From contig JALJCS010000024.1 in assembly GCA_023055355.1 (NCBI GenBank), positions 5,657,501 through 5,721,500 of the forward strand: 64,000 nt of DNA. The letters are read 5' to 3'. Origin of the DNA: Agelaius tricolor (Eukaryota; Chordata; Aves; Passeriformes; Icteridae). Position 1 is the stretch's first letter; every line of letters starts with the position of its first letter. Shown piece after piece: positions 25,751 to 36,578 of this stretch. The notes beneath the pieces are model-generated. The model had not been told where the DNA came from, ran no database searches, and was given only the letters and a program-made list of their open reading frames with translations. The position numbers were made by a program, and so were the translations under genes.

Positions 25751-27269
25751 GCTCTGTGCTTAGCCTTGGAATTTGAACATGACTGCTGATGTGCTAAACT
25801 GCTTTTCCTTGAGATAGAGACATTTTAGGGACCAGGAAAGGAGGGAGGGCGGGGGAACGTCTCTCTGGATGTGAAGGCCGTGGTACTGGGACTGTGAGCT
25901 GACAGGTTCCCCATTGCTCTGGGGAATGGCATCAAGGAGTTCCCACTGCTGGCAGAGACCAAGCAGGAAAAGCAAAGAGCTGTAACTCCCTGGGACAAGG
26001 AGTTCCAAAGGCTGCTGGCTGCCCTGTAGCTGGGCTGCAAGTACATTTTGCCAGCTCTTCGCTGGGTTTGTGCTCTCAGGAATTCACATTTCCTATCTTG
26101 TCTCCCAGGACTGAGACAGCACCTATTTCCTGCTGAGTGGTCCCTGCTGGACCTTGGGAAAATGAATTGCAAAGCCCCAATTTAATTTAATACACTTATC
26201 AGCACAGTCTGATTTTCTCATGTGCAGTGGTAGAGTTATAATTCCCTCTGCAGCATTCACTAGTGAGGAAAGCAAAGCACAGGGATGCTGTTTTCCCAAA
26301 GAGAACTGTGATTCCAGAGTGGCCTAAAAAGACACACTGAAAGAAAGAAAAAAAAAAAATTAGCAAGGCTGCTTTGAAAAATCTAGCAGTTTGCCTAGGG
26401 TTCTGGATGAGTTGGGATTGCAAGAGTGAAACCTTGCCTTTCCTCATTTGGTATGTCTGAGAACCGTCTCTGTTCTAATTTATTATTATTGTATTGCATT
26501 ATTGTGTAATTTTATTGCATTAAAAATCATGTGAATAGCACCATGGTGCTCTGCAACACAGAGCCACTGCTCCAAGGAGCCTGGTTAAACTGTTTCCAGA
26601 TTTGACTCAAGAGACATACACTCTATTACCTTATGCAGAAAACATCTGCATTGTTTTATTGTTGTTTGTTTACTGAGCACTGAGGGTAAGCACTGCGTTG
26701 GGAGAACTTACACAGTCTGGACATTTCTATCACACTGGAGCTCTTCTGCAATGGGATGGGCTCATGTGGCCTTTTTGTTCTTCCCTCTGTCGTGGTGCCC
26801 TAGCTCAGCCCAACCCCACAGCCTCTCTGCCCCTCCAGAAGAAGTTGACAAGACTCAGTTTCCTCCTAAGCCTTTGGAAGGGTGTTTAGACCCTGCAGAC
26901 CATCTTTGCCTGTAGGTCACACCAATGCCGATGTTGGTCACACCAATGGCTGAGGAGCCCTGGGTACCTTGGGGCAGCCCTGGGGTCGGTCTCAGTGCCA
27001 CCTTGCCCTCACAAGAGCGTGTCTCTGGAGCCTGTACAGCACCTACACAGCAGGGCAGCACCAGGATGAGCTTTGACAGCAGCCCAAACCAGGTGGGAAG
27101 CTGCTGTGCTGGTGTCTGCAGGGACACTGGACACCCCCAAATGGGCCTGGATCAGGTCTGGAGACAGGGAAGGGAGCCCAGCACACCCTGCTCAGACACC
27201 AGATGGGAAAAGGCTCAATCCTCAGGGGGTTCTTTCTTTCTTTCCTTTCAAAGGAGAAGACCCTCTCAT
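25751..27269. other. Unannotated noncoding sequence, G+C rising to the right
   Basis: No gene is supported. The 178-codon plus-strand frame at 26,925-27,461 begins here, but it has low-complexity Pro/Ser/Gly/Gln-rich content and overlaps minus-strand frames. It reflects rising G+C rather than a recognisable protein. Confidence 0.45.
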
Positions 27270-27505
27270 GGGATGAAATGTGCTCCTAGCGGGGAGAGAA
27301 GGAAATGCCCCAGCGTCCCCTCTCAGCCCCCAAATCTGCTTTTGTGCCCTCAATCCCCGGGCAGATGCCAGCACCCTAGCGCTGGTTACCTACAAGGTGG
27401 TGCCCTGAGAAAAAGCTCCCACCACCAGCAGCCCTCTGTCCCACCAGTGAGGGGACTCTGAAGGGCTCCTGGCAGCAGTGAGGTGACTCAGCTCCGGTGG
27501 AGGTC

Positions 27506-27542
27506 GGGGGCAGAGGGAGGGCAGCGGGAGGGCAGAGGGAGG
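27506..27542 (+). repeat. G-quadruplex motif / short GGGAGGGCAG repeat
   Basis: Six runs of three or more G plus a final GG are separated by A, CAGA or CAGC spacers, built on an imperfect 11-12 base GGGAGGGCAG unit. This satisfies the standard G3+N1-7 quadruplex rule several times over. Confidence 0.7.
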
Positions 27543-27658
27543 CCAGGCTTTGTGCACCGGCCGCTGCTGCCTGAGCAGGCCCCGGCCATTCACACCCGCC
27601 CGGCTGTGGCCCCTTGAAGTTAATGAAAAGACTCTCCGGGATGTCAGGGTTTGGGGTT

Positions 27659-27752
27659 GAGCCCTCGGTGTGTGAAATGAGATCCACATCCTCTTTAACC
27701 CAGCCGAGCCCTCGGTGTGCAAAATGAGATCCACATCCTCTTTAACCCAGCA
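27659..27752. repeat. 47-bp tandem duplication
   Basis: Two adjacent copies (27,659-27,705 and 27,706-27,752) begin GAGCCCTCGGTGTG and end TTTAACCCAG. They differ mainly at the TGTGAAATG versus TGCAAAATG position. In the minus-strand frames this gives a repeated peptide, but no protein is recognised. Confidence 0.93.
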
Positions 27753-27859
27753 GCACCGCGAGGTCCAGGAGCACCCAGAGCCGCCCAGGCTGAGCGCTCT
27801 CGGATAGGCCCAGGAAGCATCTTCCCATGCCAGTTGCTAAAGCACCTCAGGTTTTTATC

Positions 27860-27882
27860 TTTTTTCTTTTTTTTTTTTTTTT
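27860..27882 (+). repeat. T-rich run (T16)
   Basis: A T-rich segment with sixteen uninterrupted T at 27,867-27,882, immediately downstream of the CpG-rich patch. On the minus strand it could be the poly-A of an old retrocopy, but no retrocopy body was recognised. Confidence 0.85.
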
Positions 27883-28085
27883 AACGGGGAAAAATAATTA
27901 ACCTTCACCTCAGGTCCCAACTCGCATAACCACAGATGAGATTCTACTAATAATTTGCTTGCTTAAGTGACTCATAATAAACACTGTTAGTTTACTTTTG
28001 CTTTGGGAGCAGCTGATCTTTGGAACAAACCGCCCACAGGCGTAAAATCATGTCACCCATTTGCTGATTTAACCCCCTGAGTGCT
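27883..28085. other. Candidate conserved noncoding element
   Basis: A repeat-free block with motifs common in enhancers: AATAATTAA, AAGTGACTCATAATAAACA (AP-1-like next to a forkhead-like core), GCAGCTGATC (E-box) and AACCGCCCACAGGCG. There is no coding potential. The call rests on motif density and on its position next to the CpG-rich patch; conservation is untested. Confidence 0.2.
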
Positions 28086-28861
28086 CACACATCTGCAGAC
28101 CCTGCTAAACTGCTGCTTACAGGAAAGCCTGGAGTCTGGCAAATTTTGTCAGCAAATATAAAACAATATCCAGGGAGGATGAAATCTCTTCTTCACCTGT
28201 TTCAGGCTGGGATGCCTTTGCTCAGGTTGGCAGCCCCCTCACAAGGCTCCAGGGCTGAGGGTGAAGGCAGGGACTTCCTGCTCCATCCAAAACTGCTGAC
28301 CAGCTATTTATTTGCATTTTCTGAGGTAGCATATTTTCCATATGACAAGTTCTCCTCAGAATCCTTTTATCCACTAATTAGAGATGAGCATGCTGAGCCT
28401 TGATTCCCCCTCGGGGCAGCCTGAACCTCAGCAGTGCTGATAGGGTGTTTGGAAGGCACCAAGGCTCACTATGACCTCGTGCTGAGCACAGGATCCTAAT
28501 GGGACACCACAGAACTAATGCCAGTCTCAGGAGGGCACATTGCTGGTGTAAATAAAAAGAGCCAGGGTCTGTTTTCACAGAGCTAAACACTTTTCCCTCC
28601 AAAGCACAGGGTGGGGTGCTGTCCCTCACTGCCTGCACAGAGAGCCCTGGCTGCCTGCTTTGCCTGGACATGGCTGAGGTGCACAGACCAAGCTCAGGAG
28701 GAGCCCCACAGCAATTTCAGGGCCCCTAATGCAATGCAGAGATGACAAGCACACACTGGCCTGGGTGTGCAGCTGCCTGTGCCAACAGTGAAACATCCTC
28801 TCCTCTGCAAAGTGTGACCCAGGCACGCCTGATGTCATGGCCGTGGTGCAGGAGGGACTGT
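28086..28861. other. Unannotated noncoding sequence
   Basis: Nothing gene-like. Short overlapping frames of 80-97 codons on both strands show no domain. Confidence 0.5.
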
Positions 28862-28946
28862 GCCCCATTCTGCAGGTGGAGATAATCCAGCCTGAATCAA
28901 CAGAAGGGCTTCCCCAAGGTCATACAGAAAGCCTGCCAGAGCATGC
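28862..28946 (-). mobile_element. MIR (CORE-SINE) relic, antisense
   Basis: On the plus strand this reads GCCCCATTCTGCAGGTGGAG and then TTCCCCAAGGTCATACAGAA followed by CTGCCAGAGC. These align in order with the reverse complement of MIR (CCCCATTTTACAGATGAGG, CTTGCCCAAGGTCACACAGC, GGCAGAGC). MIR is an ancient tRNA-derived SINE, long inactive in amniotes. The copy is strongly diverged and lacks the tRNA head. Confidence 0.45.
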
Positions 28947-30043
28947 CCTGTAATGTAATTTAAACATCAAAACCCAGTCCATGGAGCAGGCAATTGCTCC
29001 TCTGCTGTGTGCACATGTTCCTTTGCCCTCTGCGCTTGGTGCTCAGTGCAAGGAAGGTTTGCAAGAGCAGCAAATTGGCCTCAGGCTGCTGAACAGCAGT
29101 TTACTGTGGAGCTCTCAGACTAATACATTTTTTGGAAGATAATTTTATTTCTCTTCATCCCCAGCTTATGGTTTCAGCTAAGCAAAAACCTGCTTGACCT
29201 AATTTCTCCACCTTGTTGATCAAAGGTCGTGTTTACCAGGATTATTTCTGTCTTCATTGTAGGCACAGCTGGTAAACAACATGGAGATTTTACAGTATTT
29301 AACTTTCTGATAGATTTATGGAGGCTCCCTGCCTGACTTCCTTTGCTTCTTTCAAAGCTATTGCACTCACCCTTCAGATGATTCCATGCACTGAGTACCT
29401 TCAGGCCCAAACCGCAAGCTGAGCGAGAGAAAAGAGCCGTGTGTCAGCAATTATTCACCCTCCCTCCCCACAGCCAGCCCCCAACCTCCACACTGGCTTA
29501 TCTGCCTCCCACAGAGGGCTCATGTTAGGTCAGGAACAGCCCAGCCCTGCCCAGGTGCAGTGATGGGCATTGCCAGGTTGCCAGCTGCAGCCAGGAAAGC
29601 AGAGGAAAGGTCCTACCAGCTTCCCTGGGCTAGAAGCTGCATAACCTCCACAAGCCAGTGGGAAAAATCTCTTCCTCCATAGGGAAAATGTTGAGGACTG
29701 AGTCTTGCTCACAACCCCTCACTGCCTTTAGGCTTCAATCTGATGGAAAAAAAAAAAAGAAAGAAAAAAAAAGTTTGCTCTTGTCCAGCAGTTGTCTAAA
29801 GAGTTTTGCACCCTTGGGAGCTGTAGCACACTGCTGGGAGAGCACAGGAATGTATCTCTATCCAACACCTTCTCACAGTGCAGTGGTGGTTGGAAGGGTT
29901 TTGGCTGGATTTTCCAAGTTGCAAAGCCTCTCATTATTTGGATTTGAGAGATAGTTTCCTCTGTCCCCCAGTTAAACAGCTCCAGTGGTGATAGCAGGGA
30001 GCAACAGTCCAGGCCTGGGCTCCAGCCCTGCCTGTGCCTGGTG
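28947..30043. other. Unannotated noncoding sequence with an A-rich run
   Basis: No gene is recognised. An interrupted A-rich run (A12 then AAAG units and A9) lies at 29,747-29,772. Confidence 0.5.
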
Positions 30044-30057
30044 ACACCTGGGGGCAG
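30044..30057 (+). promoter_or_regulatory. CTCF-like core motif
   Basis: ACACCTGGGGGCAG matches 12 of 14 positions of the CTCF core in the same orientation as the motif at 2,591. It also overlaps an E-box (CACCTG), so zinc-finger or bHLH binding is equally possible. Motif evidence only. Confidence 0.22.
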
Positions 30058-32218
30058 AAGGAGCAGAGGGTGTCCCTGTGCACACCAGGTGTGCTCCAGA
30101 GTCACTTAGCAGAAAATAGGGACCACCCAACTTCCCAGATGAGGATGCTTTCTCCATCCTTCCCCAAATAAAACCCTGGCTTCTGCAGCACCTTCCTCAA
30201 AGCAGTGTCTGCATCACCACTTACTGAGGGAGGGCAGTTTGGGAGCTTCTGCTTTTGCCAGGGTGTTCATGCCAGCAACGAGATTATCCAAATCCTCTCT
30301 CCTGAGGAGTCAAGCTGCTCTATGTGCAGTTATTGCCTCTGTGCCATGGTATTGATCCACAAGCAAAGTCAGTGACTCACAAGGAAATATTATTTCACCT
30401 ACCAAACAATGGTCTAAATATACAGTATTCAGTATATTTTATCTTCTTTCCATCAGCCTCCACAGGGTAACATATCTTATTCAAACACCATGAAGTCATA
30501 CTTCCCTGGTACAACTATTTTCAATTATTTCTTGAACAATGGAGGTTGGAATGGACTGAGTCCTGCTATGGTCAATCATTTCTTCTTTTTCTAATTGAGT
30601 CAGCAAAAGGTAGTATAGGTGTATAGAGGTAACAACTTTTTAGTTACTGCTTTGGAAATGTTTTGGACCAGATTCCCAAAAAAAGGGCATTGCTCCTTCT
30701 TCAGAGGCACTACCCTCAGTAAAAGTAGTCAGAGGAAGGCTTTACTTGCCCTCTTGCCCTGGGCAAAAGATGCAGGCCTGTACTTTTTATATGCTTTAAG
30801 TCTGAGCTGTTTTATTACATTTGTAATGTGATATAGTCAAAGACTATACAGAAAAGCTCTGGAAGTATCAGCCTATCTGCTTGAGGTTTCCAGGAAGCTC
30901 AAAGCAACTCTAACCAGAGCATAAAACAAAGTCCAAACCCAGCGTAGATTTCCTAAAACTGCCACCACAAATAAGCTGGGTAAGAAGTTACTCTGCACTA
31001 CCTAAGACAATCTTGTAACCCTCCCATGCCTTTGTGCATCCTCCAGCAGCTGAGGAATAGCTGAACTGGCAGCTCAGGTGGTAGATGTGTGCCAGGATCA
31101 GATTTCCAGTTTCAGAGAGAAAACTTAAATGAGACACATGAAAAAACGTTTGTCTTCGTTTTTTAAAAAAAAAAAAAAATCCCCTCAGAAAATTCTGGCC
31201 AGTGATGAAAAAAACAGGGTTTTTATTTTTTTAGAAAATTCTGAAGCTTTCTGAAGAGCATAGCAGCCAAAAAGCATTGCCATTACTCCGAGATAGGAGT
31301 AAAGTATTTAAAAGCAAAAATATTTGTAAGTGTGAGTTAAATTCTTGGCTTTCAATAATCCACTGATTGCAATGCTACTGACAAGAGATGGGGCCTATTT
31401 GCTTCGGGGGACTGCCCTGGCTTTTACAAGGAAATGGTGTAAATGAAGTTAAGCTGTAATTTGTGGATAATTGAGTGATCAGTGACAAATGTCCCTGTGA
31501 CACACAACAAGCTGTCATGGAAAAAGTATGCTGCTACAGCAACATGTCACATGTGGTCGTAAACTGATTATTCTAAATCATCCAGTGTGTCTGCTCAAAG
31601 TATGCTTAAATTAAAAAAAAATCCCCAAATCTAACCTTTACAAAGTTTAATTTAAAATAAAATAAAATAAAAAAATAAATCAATAAAGGGCATCCAGAGA
31701 TAAGTCAGAGAAGATTTTTCTGCCGATTCAAGTGGACTCTGGCCAGGTGGCTGAACTGACCACTAACATGGATAAAGTGAGATGCTCACCCTCTTCTCTT
31801 GCAGAAATGTCATGCAAACAAACATTTTCAGGTCAAAAACCCAGATGTGTAAAATAATAACCCGGTGTGGAGAGCTGGTGTTGCAGCTCCAATTTTCCCT
31901 CCTAGGCTGAGGGTAGCCTATAATCACAAACCTGAGCCTCCCCAAATATGCTCTTTCTGGAACATTGTACCACAGAAAATTAATTGCATTCCAGCTCCAG
32001 GGAGCATTAGCACTTCTCTGAATTCAGGGCCAGCCTAAGGAGCTGCCGTGCCCTAGGCAAAGAATCCAGCCCCCTCCTGGCCTTTGCCCCTTCCTCCGCA
32101 GGGCTGAAAAGGAAAAATTATAATAAATCACAGCCTTTAGAGACACCTACTAAACACTGACTGGAATATAAATGTATAAATTAAATAGGAACTGAACGTA
32201 CTCATCTCAGCCCTCGAT
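30058..32218. other. Unannotated AT-rich noncoding sequence
   Basis: No gene is recognised. It holds an A15 run at 31,165-31,179, an (AAAAT)n-like stretch at 31,655-31,683, and near 32,030-32,058 the phrase GTGCCCTAGGCAAAG, which resembles a segment seen in old vertebrate repeats. I could not assign that segment to a family. Confidence 0.5.
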
Positions 32219-32463
32219 TGTGGCTTTTCTTTCCTTTCCACTTTCATTTCTTCTTCCCTTTCTTTCATCTTTGTTTCACACATTCTCCTCTCCCTACCCC
32301 CTCCCCCTCGCCTCCCTCAGTTTTTCCCCTCCTTTGTTGTCTTTTACTTTCTAGCCTCTTTCCAAGACTGTCCTTTCTCACCCTTTCTGTTCATCACTCC
32401 CTATTGGTAGTTAGATCTCTTTCCTTCTTCCTCAGCACTTTTTTTGATTCTTTTCTCTTCCCC
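32219..32463 (+). repeat. Polypyrimidine tract
   Basis: About 245 bases dominated by C and T, made of CTTT, TTCC and CCCT words and not a clean microsatellite. The 128-codon plus-strand frame over it is Phe/Ser/Leu/Pro-rich purely because of this composition. Such mirror-like homopyrimidine DNA can adopt triplex structures. Confidence 0.85.
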
Positions 32464-34238
32464 AAGAATGTCCTGAAGATAAGAAAACAGCCCTCTACAG
32501 AACAATCTGTATCTTTCAGAGATTGCATCCTTATCATTATTTTCCTTACAAAGAGCAGTTCCCATTTAAGATACCTTATAAGTTTTCTCAGGACTGGCAT
32601 TTAGGTGTAAAAGAATCCAGAATCACTGGTTTCCTTTGGAAAGTTTGGCATATATGTGTTGCTTTCTTTAGATAATATGTTACTTAGGAGCAAACCTGTT
32701 ACCCTCGTGCAGATTTCTGTGGCTGTGGAAGGTTCAAGCATGCAGGTAGTTAAAAACCAATCTGTCTTGGCAAAGGGGCTTAGTTCTGGCCAATTTATAC
32801 ACTGTTATTCTTACAAGTTTGAGTTACTGTGAGTCATGTAGAGTGCAAGGAGTAAAAAAACCAATTCATGATCCTACCAGATTCCCTATTCAAAAGTTTT
32901 ATCACATTAACCATCTAAATCTCTCTAACATGATATAACACCCCCAATGGGGATGAATTATGTCAATATAAAGTTGCTTATACTGCTCCAGTTACTCTGT
33001 CAGGGGAAGGGAAGGAAATATGTACAGAAGGTCCCTTTATGCTGAGGTGCCTGATTCTGCCTGAGCAGCTGCAACTCTGAAAAGTCTCACACTGCTGGTC
33101 AGTGCAGCTCTGGCAGTACAGAAACTATCTGTAATAACCTGAATATGAGAAAGAAAAACTATTTTGTGAATGAACAGTTCTGCAGCAGAGAAGCTGTGCG
33201 GTTTTTCTGGGATCCTGTGGTATCCTGTTGACATCTGAAGCATTTTATCTTTGTTACAACACCTTTCCAATGGAAGCATTTTTCTTACTGTGTTTCCCAC
33301 AAACTCCCTCCCTAGAATGTCCTTTTCTTGCCTGCTGACTCCAGCTTGCTCTGTGTGTCCTCAGGATTTGTGTTGCAGAGGCACTGCTGGAAATAAAGAG
33401 GCAATTTCTGCTGCAGTTGGTGTCAGGCTTAGCCCATCACAGCTCTGCTCCTGCAACCCTGGCTGTGTTGAGGTGTCTCCATGGAGGAGTGTATGGAAGT
33501 CTGGGAAATCTGTCACTGGTGTTTCCCCTTGCTCCATACCTGTATATACAAAAACATTGTTGGTTTTCCTGCACAGGCTCTCCAGCTAACGTCCCAGGAT
33601 GATGACTCTGAAAGTGTGGGCTCTTCTGGTTTTGGAAGCTGAGAAACATCCCAGGAGCTGTTGTGGGGATATAACAGAGAGGTCTCAAGAAGAGAAATTA
33701 AGGGTTCAGATTTGAATATTGATCAAGGTTTTTCCTGGTAGGGAGAAGCATAGTAAGCATCTGAGCTCAGTGCCATGGACCTCAATGCAAACTGATTTTG
33801 CCAGGAGTGGGGCTGTGACTGAGCCTCAGACATATCTCTGCAACTCCTATTAGCTGTGGTCAGCTGCACCTGGAGGGCTGATGGAGACCCACTCCCTCAT
33901 TTACTAATGTTTCTGGATAGTGCATCAGATGTATGTTCCTGACAGGTTGCAAGCACATGGACAAAGATCCAGTGTGACATACTGTGCCTCAGGAGAAGTG
34001 TGCTCTAACTCCCAGTGTGACTGACCATATGTTGCTCCTCCCTTAAACTGCTCTGCAGAACCTTTTCTCTGGCTCCAAATTAACTTCTTGGGGTTGGTGA
34101 TGGTGGTGCACCTCCAAAGGCTTGCCACAGACTCCACAGACCAGCAGTGCATTCAGACAAACCAGTGCAACACCACCTGGCACATACACATAGGATGTCT
34201 CTGATATGTTGGGGATAAAAGGCGTGATCTTATCAACT
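32464..34238. other. Unannotated noncoding sequence
   Basis: No gene or repeat is recognised. Short frames up to 112 codons around 33,251-33,688 overlap on both strands without recognisable motifs. Confidence 0.5.
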
Positions 34239-34335
34239 TCATAGAATCACAAATTTGTGAGGGATTTTTGAAGATCATCCAGTCCAACTGCCCTGCCATG
34301 AGCAGGGTCACATCTTCATCTCAATCAGGTTCATT
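34239..34335 (-). mobile_element. CR1 LINE fragment, 3' tail, antisense
   Basis: Starts TCATAGAATCAC, the reverse complement of the CR1 terminus. It continues GATCATCCAGTCCAACTGCC and CTGCCATGAGCAGGGTCACA, the conserved CR1 3' untranslated order read backwards. Only the tail is present, and similarity fades after about 34,335. Confidence 0.82.
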
Positions 34336-35068
34336 TTCCGGGGTTGTCTTGCTGTATTTGATCCCTGCCCCATTGGAGTCCCCAGAACATTCTGCCCTCA
34401 CTTTCAGTGAGCAGAGCTGCTCTTCTGACCAGAGTTAAATCCAAATAGAACATTGCTACTGAAAACAGGGAGACTTGTTTAAAGTATTGAAAGCATCTTA
34501 ATTCCTCATCTCTGTTCCTCAGACGGAATTTAATGTTCTGAGAAAATGCGCATATTTTCTCACCAGAAGAATAAACTTAATTGATCCTTTCATTTTTAAC
34601 TCTCTGCCCGGTGGCAATCGGTCACCTCTTTGCAATAATAGCTGCAAAGAAAATAATCTTTGCTGGATCAGATGAAAAGGTGCAGAAAAAGTCACAGAAT
34701 TAACTGGCAGAGCAATCTGGTTGTTACCCTGACATATGGAAATAATAAGTGCCAACCAGATAGAGCCTGAACACTGAGCTTTCATTTTGTTATTCTGAGC
34801 ACAAAAATAAATATTTTTATAACTACATGTAAAGAGCAAAAGCAAATAGAGTTAATATGTAAAAATATACATTTTGCTTCATTATGTGTAATAATACATA
34901 TTGATTTCATTACAATATTTTTGTTAAGATCAGTTTTGCCTGGGAATAGTAGTCTATTCCTAAAGCATGACCTGTCTATTTCAACCCATCTTTCTGAGGT
35001 GTTGTGCTAGTATAAAATGAAAGGGAAATATTAACTAGGCTGTATTATAAAGAGTTATACACTGGTTT
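34336..35068. other. Unannotated AT-rich noncoding sequence
   Basis: Nothing is recognised. Increasingly A+T-rich towards 34,800-34,930, with TAATA and ATATT words. No coding potential. Confidence 0.5.
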
Positions 35069-35094
35069 GGGGGGGGGGGGGGGGGGGGAGGGGA
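35069..35094 (+). repeat. Poly-G run (G20) with G-rich flank
   Basis: Twenty consecutive G (35,069-35,088), then A, G4, A and G2. Runs this long are rare, prone to sequencing and assembly error, and strongly quadruplex-forming. Confidence 0.9.
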
Positions 35095-36523
35095 GGAATT
35101 TGGAAAAATGTGAACTAAAAACATTTTTATTTTAACAGTTGAATGTCTGTCTGACTTTCAGTCATGGACTACTATGAGCATGAAAGAAGAAATAGAGAGG
35201 GAAATGGCAGCAGTGTTGGCAGTGAAGTGTTCCAAGCAGTAACACACCAGGCTGCTTTGTGGCATCTCTGCAGCCCCTGTAAGATGAGGGCAAGGGCACA
35301 GCTACAAACCTGGAGCTCAGACCCCACAGAAACTTGGAGCCAGTTCAACCACAGAAAAGTACAACATTTCAGAGCACTGCCCAGGCACAAGCAGAGGTGG
35401 AGTCACCCTTCCCCAGGGCTGGCATTGTAGGGATTCTGCCAGTCCTGCCCAGCGCCTTCACTCACCCAAATACTGGGTGTCCCACCCTTACCCTCTCTTG
35501 TGATGCCTGAGGACCACAAACACCTGAATTTTGACAAAAAGGTGCCTTCTGCAGCCCAGCACTGGAGAATGATGTCACAAGCAGCTGTGTCATTGGGAGT
35601 CCCATTTTATGTCACGTCTGCCCACTTACCATCTGAGGTAATCCAGTTTATCATTGCCCATCCCAGTCTGCAAGGCTGGCAACTGAGCAGCTGACAGACT
35701 CCAAATGTCCAACCACATTTCATACAGCACTAGGGAAAAGCTGTGAAAAAAACCAGTCACAGTCCCTTAGGATAAGGACATGGAATTTTACAGGCCCTGT
35801 GGACAGTAACTGCTGTTTGCTTTTATTATTCATGACCTGGTTTAGCCCAAGAGAGAAAGTGATATTTATGTAAATCTTGGGGGAATTCATACAATAAAAA
35901 GATAGAAAATAGCAAAGCCCAAAACTAGGCAGCCATTCCTCAAGGTGCAAAGACTGCAGTACCTGCAGTGATTTTGCTGACACTGAAGCTGAACTCACCT
36001 CCTTCTGCATCCACATTCTGAGAGCCTCATTTCCCACTCCAAAAAAGACAAAAACCCTTAACCAACTCCAAGTTTCTTTGGCTCCATGCTCATACAACAG
36101 CCCATCTGTCTGTTTGAACTACAACAGGCAAATGGTCCCACCAGTGTCATATCCCTCTATTGATTTTGGTCTGGGTGATGACACTGAGGTCAAAGATCAG
36201 CCTATATGTACATTATGCAGACTCTGAGGAATGCTGACATGAGGTGCTTGCAGCAGCAAGAAAGACAAACCAGAGAGCTCATTCAAGATGTTGGACAGCA
36301 GATCTTGGCTTTGCAAACATTAGTGCTGGCTGCATTGGGGAAACTTAAGCTTCTACATTCAGCAAGTCTATTCTATCAAGTATCACTTAGGCTGCAGGCT
36401 GATTTTCTACATTTCTGTACAAGTGATTTAGCAGATATGGATTCTTTTTTAGAAATGTGCTTATTTGTTTAAAAGCCTGCTATCATGTTGTGGATTTGGA
36501 CTGAAGTGAACTAATTTTTTTTT
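35095..36523. other. Unannotated noncoding sequence
   Basis: No gene is supported. Frames up to 125 codons occur on both strands, with no recognisable domains. Confidence 0.5.
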
Positions 36524-36524
36524 T

Positions 36525-36578
36525 AATCTAGTGAGTGGGTGAGTTTGGCGAATTTTTTTAAAATCTAATGAGTAGGTG
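36525..36578. repeat. Imperfect direct repeat, 37-bp spacing
   Basis: AATCTAGTGAGTGGGTG (36,525-36,541) recurs as AATCTAATGAGTAGGTG (36,562-36,578), each preceded by a T-run. Two differences in 17 bases suggest an old local duplication. Confidence 0.7.

Larger units (their letters stand above)
27270..27800. promoter_or_regulatory. CpG-enriched, GC-rich patch
   Basis: About 17 CpGs occur in roughly 320 bases (27,480-27,800), against a strongly CpG-depleted background. G+C is clearly higher than in neighbouring sequence. It contains a G-quadruplex motif and a 47-bp tandem duplication, described separately. No TATA box or recognisable first exon was found. It may be a CpG-island-like regulatory region, or simply a GC-rich minisatellite-prone patch protected from CpG decay. 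Confidence 0.3.

Noticed and set aside
26925..27461. 178-codon plus-strand frame
   Set aside because: Low-complexity Pro/Ser/Gly/Gln content from local G+C. Opposite-strand frames overlap it and no family is recognised.
32026..32060. Segment resembling an old vertebrate repeat (GTGCCCTAGGCAAAG)
   Set aside because: Too short and I cannot name the family with confidence.
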